From Oleispirillum sp963668495 (GTDB lineage Bacteria; Pseudomonadota; Alphaproteobacteria; Rhodospirillales; Rhodospirillaceae), in contig OY764545.1 in NCBI GenBank assembly GCA_963668495.1, positions 1,178,001-1,242,000 on the forward strand: a stretch of DNA of 64,000 bases, in the 5' to 3' direction. Below, piece by piece: positions 27,729-35,847 of this stretch (positions are counted from its first letter, which is position 1; the number at the start of each line of letters is the position of its first letter). A model generated the notes under the pieces. It saw only the letters and a list, made by a program, of their open reading frames with translations, was not told the origin of the DNA and searched no databases. The translations under genes and the position numbers were made by a program.

Positions 27729-28600
27729 TCAGCAAGCCCTTCATCTCCAAAGAAATCAGCACGAGCGCGATCCGTAGCTTCCTTACCCATCATACTGATA
27801 TTTATGCGCTGATTATCATGTATGCTGAGGCTGTTATCCAAAATCAGACCTGCTATATCGGTTAGAAAATAACGGGCGTGCATATCATTATCGTACTGCA
27901 CCAAGTGTACCGAGAGATGATCTGCCAATGGCCCTAATGTAAACATCTGCTTCATATTTCCCATAAAGCGTTGTTCATCCCCCATGCTGTATGGTGAACG
28001 GCCGCGTCCAGCAGATGTACAAATCCTCAGCTCAATCTGGTCAGCATCTAAGCGGCGGTATAGAACCCTAAAGATCTCATCAAACAAGTCTCTGCACTGT
28101 TGTTGATACGGATCAAAGTAAGGATCTACGATATGAATTTGTTTTGCCATGGTGAGCAAAGGATGCAAGGCAGCCATCAAGTTAGGCAATGTTTTGATCA
28201 TTACGTTCGGCATACTGACTTTGATTAGCTCATGCCCATCATCAAGTTCTACGGAGCTAACAAAACCATCCCCATCTGCATCCGATAGGATTGCCTGAAA
28301 CTTATGATCATCATGTGCTAAAGTTACATTGAACTGCCATGATTGGTTATGATCGTAGTCATAACTTCTATGAAAATCCTGCAAGCAGGCTTTCTGCTCA
28401 GCCATCTGCTTAAGCTTCTCTACCACACGAGCCTTATTCATCTGGCTTGCACTATCCGCAGCCTTTATGACTTTACGCTGCCATTTTTGAGGAAAAGCAG
28501 ATATTCGACGCGGATTGCCAAAATCGAATAATGCGCTGATTAACTTAAGATTATTAAAGTCGGCTGCAAACTCAGGATCAACGGCATACTCTAATAACAT
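27725..28600 (-). CDS. Phospholipase-D/MIT-C-like protein of a three-gene system
   Basis: A 291-residue protein. The C-terminal half contains HIVDPYFDPYQQQCRDLF and, 80 residues on, DNDMHARYFLTDIAGLILDN. The second stretch resembles a degenerate HxK(x4)D phosphodiesterase motif with Arg in place of Lys (His-Ala-Arg-x4-Asp) and the variant found in MIT C-terminal PLD-like domains. Activity cannot be assumed. The ATG shares one base with the ATPase stop (TAATG), and its stop overlaps the MBL start, so all three proteins should be made in fixed proportion. Confidence 0.6.
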   Translation of the reverse strand: MLLEYAVDPEFAADFNNLKLISALFDFGNPRRISAFPQKWQRKVIKAADSASQMNKARVVEKLKQMAEQKACLQDFHRSYDYDHNQSWQFNVTLAHDDHKFQAILSDADGDGFVSSVELDDGHELIKVSMPNVMIKTLPNLMAALHPLLTMAKQIHIVDPYFDPYQQQCRDLFDEIFRVLYRRLDADQIELRICTSAGRGRSPYSMGDEQRFMGNMKQMFTLGPLADHLSVHLVQYDNDMHARYFLTDIAGLILDNSLSIHDNQRINISMMGKEATDRARADFFGDEGLAE

Positions 28601-30030
28601 TAGAATAATTCCTCCGCACGTTCATCGAAGAAGCCCGTTGGCCAACGTTTAGTGAATTCACCTGTTTCATCAATGCCTATATTGGTGACTTTCATCTCAT
28701 CATTCTGACTTTCAAAGAACAGGATGGATACATCACCGTGATTGAGTTCAGGGGCATGGTCAGAAACTTCACCTTCATAAGCCTCTCTGATGCGGCGAAG
28801 AAGTCGAAGGATTAAATGCTCACTATGCGTTTCAATGAGGAACAAGCAATCACGCTGGATTTGTGATGCAAAGAGATCTCCCAATCCAACTTGAACCTGC
28901 GGGTGGACATGCAGTTCAGGCTGCTCCACTGCCATAATGCGGGTGGATCGTGATAACGCACAAGCAACCACAGGAATAAGCTGAGACAAGCCGACACCGA
29001 CATCTTGCAACGTGAATTCTCGATCTGTCCCAGGGTTTACGAGCCGCACCCGAGGCTGGCGAGCCATCAAGGACCGATCACTATTCAGAATACCTTTTAC
29101 ATTGCTGGAACGCGTATCATAGAGGTTCAATCCATATCCAGCATTTAGGCGATATGACGGATACAGCCAACCTGACACTAAGCCCCCCAGGTCACTTTCC
29201 GTAGAGTGTAATAGCCGATCCCATGCTCCTAAACCATTATACCAGCGGCTTTCAGGCATGGAGGAAAGCCCTTCAAAATTACGAGGGATCATTTCTCGGA
29301 TGGGCCCGATATGCCGGAATTTTTTTAGATAATCACAGAAAACTTCTCCTACGCTTACAAGAACTTGAGAAGCAACGTGATCGCCATATTCTAGATACTC
29401 ATCCCCTGTGTCCTGGGCATATTCCAGCTTGTGCCCCCACTTGGGCAGGACCGTGCGCAAATTTGAGATTTGAATTGGTATCCATGGAGAAAATGATTCC
29501 TCAACATCATCACCAAAAACACGCTTCAAAACAGGGTGCGTAATATCATAATCAAAGAAAGTGTTCTGCTTGGGACCATTGGGCTGGCTAAGCTCAGACG
29601 CAAATTGACCATTTATATCGACACGATAACGAATTGGCATCGGGCAATTATCAAGGTCACTCCAGCCCATAGTGACAATCACCTTAGCTGTATCAACATA
29701 CTCGCTAATATCAATGTTCTCAGGGGCTCCATAGGTACGGAGATCCACGTCACTCATGTCCAATTCGAAGGCAAGTACGACTTGTCGATCAAGGTCACGG
29801 TTATGGACAAAGTTGCGGAAGCCGCCGAGGTTAATGCCGTCACCACCTTTTTCGGTAATATCCGGATCAAAGTTGCCATTCACCAAGATCTCATAGGCTA
29901 AATGCAGAGCATGGATGATTGTGCTTTTGCCTGTGCTATTTGCACCAAACAGCAATGTGATCGGGCGGATTGGAATGCGGATTGTATCGCCAATCCCTTT
30001 GAAGTTTGTAATCTCAATTGCTGTTAACAT
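28600..30030 (-). CDS. AAA/ABC-type ATPase (DUF3696/OLD-like)
   Basis: A 476-residue ATPase starting directly with ITNFKGIGDT. The Walker A motif is GANSTGKST (residues 29-37). The Walker B/D-loop region is MAVEQPELHVHPQVQ, and the H-loop is LIETHSEHLILRLLRRI. This is the SMC/RecF-like head seen in OLD, AbiEii-partner and DUF3696 ATPases, with no TOPRIM domain, so the effector is probably one of the two coupled genes downstream. It is the first gene of the ATPase-PLD-MBL operon and is divergent from the 30277 nuclease. Confidence 0.85.
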   Translation of the reverse strand: MLTAIEITNFKGIGDTIRIPIRPITLLFGANSTGKSTIIHALHLAYEILVNGNFDPDITEKGGDGINLGGFRNFVHNRDLDRQVVLAFELDMSDVDLRTYGAPENIDISEYVDTAKVIVTMGWSDLDNCPMPIRYRVDINGQFASELSQPNGPKQNTFFDYDITHPVLKRVFGDDVEESFSPWIPIQISNLRTVLPKWGHKLEYAQDTGDEYLEYGDHVASQVLVSVGEVFCDYLKKFRHIGPIREMIPRNFEGLSSMPESRWYNGLGAWDRLLHSTESDLGGLVSGWLYPSYRLNAGYGLNLYDTRSSNVKGILNSDRSLMARQPRVRLVNPGTDREFTLQDVGVGLSQLIPVVACALSRSTRIMAVEQPELHVHPQVQVGLGDLFASQIQRDCLFLIETHSEHLILRLLRRIREAYEGEVSDHAPELNHGDVSILFFESQNDEMKVTNIGIDETGEFTKRWPTGFFDERAEELF

Positions 30031-30276
30031 AATCTATTACCCAACGAATTGTTCTAGGTCGCCATATGTTGATGGCTACAAGTGTGCCTAACTATATGCA
30101 TTGTCATACTGCCACCTGAACTGATGGGCAGCAGGAACGGCAGCTAGTCCTACCTTCAGCATCAATAAACTTTAAGAACGCTACTCTTGAGGGAGAATGT
30201 AGCGCGACATATAAGGGTGCGCTTGATACCATACATTGCAATTAACATAACCGCCAGTTCGCGCACCAGGAGGGAC

Positions 30277-32340
30277 ATGTTTTATTTTCTGCCACGAGGG
30301 ACAATTTCAGATTTTATCAAACTTGCATCTACTTTCGTGCACCTAATAACAGATGAGAACTGTAGGGATGTCAATGAAGAGGCCTATGAAGATGCAACGA
30401 CACAGATAAAAGAAGTTTTACAACAGGATGAAGGTGACCCTGTAATTGCCATATTCCAACTGATGAAAACGCTAGAAATTGCAGTTCACACGGGTGATGT
30501 TTCAAAACACATATGGCTCTTAGCTGACACAATCCATTCTGCCGTTAACAGTTGTAAAGTATGCGCCTCATTAAAAGATAAAAAGTCTTGGGGTATTGCT
30601 TTGCAGCACGCTGTATCCGCAATAAACAGCACGCAAACAGATACCTCCATGTCTATGCAATGGAGAGGCTCGATTATTGCTAGCGAACTCGTAAGGCTAA
30701 AAAGGGTAGGAATTCCTTATGAGATAGGTGAAGGCAACCGCTTCCTATCTGAAAAAAACACCAGGAGACTGTGCCTAAGAATTGAAAAGGATATAATAAA
30801 GGTTGGTGGGGAAGCTGCAGCTAACGCACTCCTAGATCTAATGCGTAGAAGCAATAGAATTCAACACGGAATGCTAATTCATGCGAGGAGCGTATCGCAG
30901 CTATATGGAAAGTCCAAAGCAGGCACACCATGGCATTATATCTACTCCCTTTGCATGAAGCACATTGATAAGCCGAACTCTTCTCGCGATCCCGCGAAAA
31001 CAATGCAACATATGGAAGATCTATCTGTTGCCTTGGCAGCAACTTATGATGTCGAAACGCATAGTGCGTACGAATACATGTCGATTTCACCTCATTCTTT
31101 TCTATGCATTCTCAGGGAAATGATTGTTTACGATGAGTTATTCGCATTCCCGCAGATGCATCCTAGAAGTGCTGCCTTTATCCTAAAAAATCTGCTTCCG
31201 GCGCTACAAAAACACAAACTAGAGCTGCCTATTGCTAACGATGGAATCTGGAATAGTGTTTTTGAATGGGTACTTGAAGCATCCAATGGCGCATCCATCA
31301 AAGCTGTGCATCCCTTCCAGCTACCCATGAACAATGCCTCACAGGAGGCTCTTGATAAAATATTTGCTGCACTACTGCTGAAGCCATCAAAGCGGAATCA
31401 AAAATACCTAACCCCTACAGATACTTTTGAAAGAACCAGCACATTTTTTCCCATTATTGAGAAAGATGCCTCAACATATTTAATTCAGCCAAAAGGGATT
31501 GCCTCACGCGCTCTTATTGAAAGGCTATTTGATCTTATTCGCACCCATAATGGCGAAGAAACAGACAAAAAAATAGGGTTTGCATTCGAGACTGTAACAG
31601 AGGCTATCCTCAAACATTTCAACCTAAATGTGACCTTTTCCAACGCGAAATACATTCCGAGCAAAGGGTTTGATGCTGAGATCGACTTCGTGATTGAAAC
31701 GGATGAACGAATTTTCATCATCGAATGCAAAAAGAAACCACTGAAAACCGCATCAAAAAGAGGTGAGTATCTAAGTCAGCTTGATGACTTCAATAAAAGT
31801 TATCTCAAAATGATGGACCAGTTAACAAAGCATGAATTGTATTTGCGGGAAAATGGAAAAATCATTTTCTCTGATAAAACTGTCCTAGAGTTAAAAGGAA
31901 GAAGCATTGAAAAAATTGCACTGAGTCTGTTGGATCATGGCTCAATACAAGACAGAACGCTTGTTTCAGAAATTTTCCTTTCCCTTATGAATGCAAAGAT
32001 GGGAGCAGAAAGAAAAGAAGCTGAGAAGATTATAAAAGTAACGAATAAGCTTCTGTCCTCACTGCAAAACACCATGGGGAATTTGGAATCTCTCCCACAT
32101 GATTATGGAAAAGACTTCTGGCATGGCTACATGTTTTCAACCTGGTGGTTAAGCGCAGATCAACTCTTTTTCATTTTGGAGCAAAGCAATGATTTATGGA
32201 GTGGATTGCGGCGGATACGGCATTTAACCTACAGAACATACGATTTCTTCTATGAATTCACACAAGCAGCAAAACTGGGGGAGATCTCCTCAACCCTTGT
32301 TACGCACGCAGAGAAAACTTCAGCCAGGGCGCAGCTGTAA
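30277..32340 (+). CDS. Large PD-(D/E)XK nuclease-domain protein
   Basis: A protein of about 687 residues. The first 450 residues are helical and unrecognised. The C-terminal part contains a restriction-endonuclease-like core: an FAFETVTEAIL helix, then AEIDFVIETDERIFIIECKK with Asp470, Glu483 and Lys485, matching the D-(E/D)xK arrangement. The start at 30277 is chosen because AGGAGG immediately precedes it; the frame is open to 30187. The gene is divergent from the ATPase operon and is followed by copy B of the C4-like repeat. A defence role is inferred from the nuclease core and the neighbours. Confidence 0.65.
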   Translation: MFYFLPRGTISDFIKLASTFVHLITDENCRDVNEEAYEDATTQIKEVLQQDEGDPVIAIFQLMKTLEIAVHTGDVSKHIWLLADTIHSAVNSCKVCASLKDKKSWGIALQHAVSAINSTQTDTSMSMQWRGSIIASELVRLKRVGIPYEIGEGNRFLSEKNTRRLCLRIEKDIIKVGGEAAANALLDLMRRSNRIQHGMLIHARSVSQLYGKSKAGTPWHYIYSLCMKHIDKPNSSRDPAKTMQHMEDLSVALAATYDVETHSAYEYMSISPHSFLCILREMIVYDELFAFPQMHPRSAAFILKNLLPALQKHKLELPIANDGIWNSVFEWVLEASNGASIKAVHPFQLPMNNASQEALDKIFAALLLKPSKRNQKYLTPTDTFERTSTFFPIIEKDASTYLIQPKGIASRALIERLFDLIRTHNGEETDKKIGFAFETVTEAILKHFNLNVTFSNAKYIPSKGFDAEIDFVIETDERIFIIECKKKPLKTASKRGEYLSQLDDFNKSYLKMMDQLTKHELYLRENGKIIFSDKTVLELKGRSIEKIALSLLDHGSIQDRTLVSEIFLSLMNAKMGAERKEAEKIIKVTNKLLSSLQNTMGNLESLPHDYGKDFWHGYMFSTWWLSADQLFFILEQSNDLWSGLRRIRHLTYRTYDFFYEFTQAAKLGEISSTLVTHAEKTSARAQL

Positions 32341-32419
32341 TCTGTAGCTAATTTGAGCTGTCGAAAATTAGAACTCTCCCGCTGAGCGTGTGGCAGGAAT
32401 CAGGAGTCCATGCATTCCG

Positions 32420-32543
32420 ATGGCTGATTTCGATGGGGTTTTCTGAACACTATTTTCTGCGGCAGGCAGGCGCAAAAAAAAGACGACCGCCCCACACGGG
32501 GGAGATCGCCCGAACCGTCTATAACCATAAGCCGCTCAGATTT
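32420..32543 (-). repeat. Copy B of the C4-like RNA repeat
   Basis: This 124-bp stretch matches 21652-21773 in the same orientation and lies directly downstream of the reverse-transcriptase stop (32574). One extra base in the core (GAACC versus GACC) breaks the frame that is open through copy A, so what is conserved is the RNA fold rather than a shared protein. Confidence 0.65.
32474..32520 (-). ncRNA. C4-like antisense RNA core, copy B
   Basis: Closing stem AGACG (32520-32516) with CGTCT (32485-32481), inner hairpins GGGCGATCTCCC and CCCCGTGTGGGG, and eight T to 32474. The fold also works as a terminator for the upstream hsdR-to-RT operon. The C4 assignment carries the same caution as for copy A. 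Confidence 0.45.
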
Positions 32544-32573
32544 TTGCGACAAAAACAAAGCAGATACTAAGAA

Positions 32574-34046
32574 TCAACTTATGGCTTCTGCACGACGCTT
32601 AAGTTCCTGTAGAACTTCTCGATAACGAGTAATGTCAGCCCCTTCTTTCAGGGCCTCAAAGCTTGATAGGTAACTCATATATCCTGTCAACCGCCGGATC
32701 AGATCTGGAGACGGCTTTTCCTCTTTCCTCGCGTTATTAAACGCTGCGCGTATCCCTCTCCTAAAATCTCGTGGAGGCCGCGCTTGTTCATTAACCACAA
32801 TTCCAGTGACCCTTTGCTGGCCATGAGCACTTACTATCCTGGTTTTCCGATCATTAATCTCTAGAGCAAAGCGTTCACGTAAAAGATCACGAGCGATACC
32901 AATTGCCTGCACAATCTCAGCTTTGTTGTCGCCGCTGACAGTCAGGTCATCTGCATATCGCGAGTATGTCAAACCGACCCCAGAACAATGAGAATCCATG
33001 ATCACATCAAAATCATAAAGGTATGCATTTGACAGAACTGGACTTGTAGGCGCTCCCTGAGGCAAAACACCGTGAAATGTTGACAGCTTAACAAGTATTT
33101 CAGCGGAGCGATTGCTCAAGCCATAATCCATTAACATCCGGTGTATGTTCACAGATGTCACGCTGCCGAAGAAGTCAGAAATATCAACTCCGGCCACGAA
33201 CTGCTTCCCCGTATGTAGTGATGCATTGGAGTTGATCGAACCACCAAGCCGATAGGAATGCACACTCTCATGCACAGGCAAGCAAATGTAATAATAGTCA
33301 GCTAAGAACTGCTGGATCACCTTTAAGAAGGTACGAGGGCTGTTAATGCTCCGCTTGCCACCACCACGTTTAACGAGGTCAAACTGCCTATAGTGACGAG
33401 TGGGGGCAAAAGCAATCTGTGCGATTAGCCTCGGGGAAATACCAAGCATCAATCCTATCGTTTGATAGTCCAGCTCTAGTGCAGGAGCAGGCTTCAGGGA
33501 GGCAACTGCTAACTGGGTTATATTACTAAATGACAGAAACGGAAGAAAAGAGGGGCCATGTGAGGGCTGCGATTGACCAGTTTCATCTATCAACTGCATT
33601 GAGAAGCGAGGCCAATAAAGTTGGCCTTGAGGAAGCGAAAGACCGGCTTTATTGGCCTCGCGTCCTTTTATAAAGAATCTATCATCCACAGACGGCGCAA
33701 CGCCGCCCAATTCAGATGCAACATCCTCACATGACTTTATCAGTCTACCTTCACGGGACCTTTTCAGCAAGTAGAGCCTAATCTTGTCACGAGACAACCT
33801 CTTACGTTTTGACAGATAGTTATTGCCATGATCTGTAAGGGTAAAGAGATCAGGGTCGCGAGAAACACGCACTAACCGCTTCTCTTTTTCTTGGATCATA
33901 CACAGCTGCTGAAACAAGCTCACATCTGGAAGCTTCCCTGCTTCGTCAAAAACAAGCTCGAAATATCTTTGCACTTCGGCTGCTGCAACTGGCTGCAGAA
34001 TACCAATAGCCCAAAGAAGCAGCTCCTGATTATAGACTGACTTCAT
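32574..34046 (-). CDS. Retron-type reverse transcriptase with N-terminal winged-helix-like extension
   Basis: A 490-residue protein. Residues 1-190 are a non-RT extension beginning with a winged-helix-like fold. The RT domain follows: DISDFF (288-293), LPQGAPTSP (328-336) and the catalytic YADD (364-367). Two retron marks are present: NASLH (274-278) fits the NAxxH motif of region X, and VTG (413-415) fits region Y. There is no maturase or HNH domain, so it is not a group II intron. The ATG overlaps the stop of the NDT-like gene (ATGA), making it the last gene of the hsdR-hsdM-hsdS-NDT-RT operon. No msr-msd gene lies directly upstream, which is unusual. Confidence 0.88.
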   Translation of the reverse strand: MKSVYNQELLLWAIGILQPVAAAEVQRYFELVFDEAGKLPDVSLFQQLCMIQEKEKRLVRVSRDPDLFTLTDHGNNYLSKRKRLSRDKIRLYLLKRSREGRLIKSCEDVASELGGVAPSVDDRFFIKGREANKAGLSLPQGQLYWPRFSMQLIDETGQSQPSHGPSFLPFLSFSNITQLAVASLKPAPALELDYQTIGLMLGISPRLIAQIAFAPTRHYRQFDLVKRGGGKRSINSPRTFLKVIQQFLADYYYICLPVHESVHSYRLGGSINSNASLHTGKQFVAGVDISDFFGSVTSVNIHRMLMDYGLSNRSAEILVKLSTFHGVLPQGAPTSPVLSNAYLYDFDVIMDSHCSGVGLTYSRYADDLTVSGDNKAEIVQAIGIARDLLRERFALEINDRKTRIVSAHGQQRVTGIVVNEQARPPRDFRRGIRAAFNNARKEEKPSPDLIRRLTGYMSYLSSFEALKEGADITRYREVLQELKRRAEAIS

Positions 34047-34660
34047 AGGGTTCTCCTTGGCCTTCCCCTGCCATCTTTATCGATCATCGTTTTTCGAAGG
34101 TTGAATCGGTTGATTAGCGGCTTCACATCATACGTATTGTAGTTGACATATTCTGTCTGCCCAAAGGCTGCCACAATATTGGCAGGTCCCTCATTAAAGT
34201 AGCTCTTACTGTCCTTATACTTTTCGTCAACGAGTAGAATGAAGTCCTTCTCAGGACCGTTTTGTTTGATGGCTCCTTTTGGATGGGCAAAATGCCAACT
34301 AAACAAGCCTAGCTCACAGAACGCACCAATTGCTGTCTTTCCAGTCACAATAATTACGGCATCACAGTATTTTGCAATGTATTGAAGCTCATTGTCTTGT
34401 GCATCTTTACCAACATGAATGCGTGGATTTTCAAGGCCGTCATCTTCGCCAAGAACAACATCAAAGCCATTTTGTTCCAGTTCATGCTTGATCTTAGCTC
34501 TAAGGATTGCGGCCTCATCATGTCCTGGCCTTTCTGGGTCCTCAATGACATCCTTTATTGCAGGCCCACAAAGAAACACAATGAAAGGAGTGTCCTCTGA
34601 TTCTTGCAATAACGCTTCACGGTGCATTTTAAAGGTTTCGTCTTTAAACCCAGCGGGCAT
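34043..34660 (-). CDS. Nucleoside-2-deoxyribosyltransferase/TIR-like effector of the RT
   Basis: A protein of about 205 residues with a Rossmann-like fold: FIVFLCGP near the N-terminus, an ELEQNGFDVVLGEDDG strand-turn, YCDAVIIVTGKTAIGAFCEL with a candidate catalytic Glu (near residue 116), then a core ending in a basic tail. This matches the NDT-like family that supplies the effector of type II-A retrons such as Retron-Eco1, where the effector is an N-glycosidase. Here it lacks the additional DNA-binding domain, which may instead be the RT N-terminal extension. The ATG shares a base with the hsdS stop (TGATG); a GTG three bases earlier is possible. Confidence 0.72.
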   Translation of the reverse strand: MPAGFKDETFKMHREALLQESEDTPFIVFLCGPAIKDVIEDPERPGHDEAAILRAKIKHELEQNGFDVVLGEDDGLENPRIHVGKDAQDNELQYIAKYCDAVIIVTGKTAIGAFCELGLFSWHFAHPKGAIKQNGPEKDFILLVDEKYKDSKSYFNEGPANIVAAFGQTEYVNYNTYDVKPLINRFNLRKTMIDKDGRGRPRRTL

Positions 34661-35847
34661 CACAAGTCTCCACGAAATGCGCGTTGGGAGAGGGACGAAA
34701 ACAACTGATCACATGCTTCAAGGTCAGTTGAAAGTTTGACCCCAAGAAGCCGAACTTTATCAACGATCCGTCTATATTCTTGCTGTAGCTCAATAGGCGG
34801 GATCGTAATACGAATTTCCTGAACTTCTTGCGCGTTGATATTCGCCATACCCACGATATTTTTGCACATCCCTCTTAGAGTCGCCTTGCCGTGGTTTGAA
34901 TTTAAATACCCTGATATGTAGTACGGATCAGCCAGATCGTTGGCTCTCATACGAACGAGATAACCAGCAAAAGCGTATTGCTCATCTCGATCAAATACAG
35001 CCGTTTTTCCTACAAGTTCCTTGCTATTCGTTCTGTTAAACAGGATATCGTCTGCACTAACGAGGTACTTACTATGTTCATGCTCAGGAAGATCAATGTA
35101 CTTTAAATCAGATGTATCAATCCTGCCTTCATAGGTCAGGTTTCCCATCCTTAGAATTGGGAATTGCCCGTTTTGCACATCGGCCTTTGCTGAGGTCCCG
35201 TACTTTGCCTCAGAAACAAGATCTCTAATCGTGCCCATTGGCCAGCCTTTTGGGTTCGTCACAGGATCGCCGAACATGTCGAGGAAGGTTGCGCGAAGGA
35301 AATCGTCGGCCAGTTGTAGGGCTTGCTGGCGTTTGCGGCGGATGGCGTCGGCCTTATCCAAAATCGCAGCAATCCGCTTTTGCTCTTCGAGAGGGGGCAA
35401 AGGAATCTGCAAATCTGCTAGCTTTGCTTTGTTGAGCGTTTTGCCCATAACAGCCCGGTCAGTCCCTTGCATTAGGTCAATGACCTGCAATGACCAATAA
35501 AGATATTTTGCATCAAGTAAGGTGCCGTTCTTAATTGGAAGAGCCGCGATTGCCTCATTGGTGTAAATTGGCACCCCAGAAATAGCTACCTTTCCAATTG
35601 ATAATTTAAAGCTTAACAGCACCGTTCCAGCCGAAACAATTTTACAGTTGCATTCCTCAACTGCTGCGTCAGAGATGCGCTCCTTCGTACGGGAAACACA
35701 CTCGTCACCTTTCATATCGGAAATAGCTAACCACGGGTTAGCCCCACCCCAATATCTTGTTTCGTTCCTTGATGGTGTTTTACCTATGTTTATTTCGCAT
35801 AGGTCAGCTAGACGACACCCCTTCCAACCATATTTTTTTGTGCTCAC
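34660..35847 (-). CDS. hsdS: Type I restriction-modification specificity subunit HsdS
   Basis: A 395-residue S subunit with two target-recognition domains, each followed by the conserved helical region: LQIPLPPLEEQKRIAAILDK (about residues 149-168) and IRITIPPIELQQEYRRIVDK near the C-terminus. It sets the bipartite DNA sequence recognised by the enzyme. It begins at a GTG inside the hsdM stop (GTGA), and its own stop overlaps the NDT-like start. The target sequence cannot be read from the protein. Confidence 0.94.
   Translation of the reverse strand: MSTKKYGWKGCRLADLCEINIGKTPSRNETRYWGGANPWLAISDMKGDECVSRTKERISDAAVEECNCKIVSAGTVLLSFKLSIGKVAISGVPIYTNEAIAALPIKNGTLLDAKYLYWSLQVIDLMQGTDRAVMGKTLNKAKLADLQIPLPPLEEQKRIAAILDKADAIRRKRQQALQLADDFLRATFLDMFGDPVTNPKGWPMGTIRDLVSEAKYGTSAKADVQNGQFPILRMGNLTYEGRIDTSDLKYIDLPEHEHSKYLVSADDILFNRTNSKELVGKTAVFDRDEQYAFAGYLVRMRANDLADPYYISGYLNSNHGKATLRGMCKNIVGMANINAQEVQEIRITIPPIELQQEYRRIVDKVRLLGVKLSTDLEACDQLFSSLSQRAFRGDL

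Noticed and set aside
32574..34046. Group II intron or diversity-generating-retroelement RT
   Set aside because: No maturase X/HNH domain, no intron-like RNA ends and no variable/template repeat pair; the NAxxH and VTG motifs fit a retron RT.
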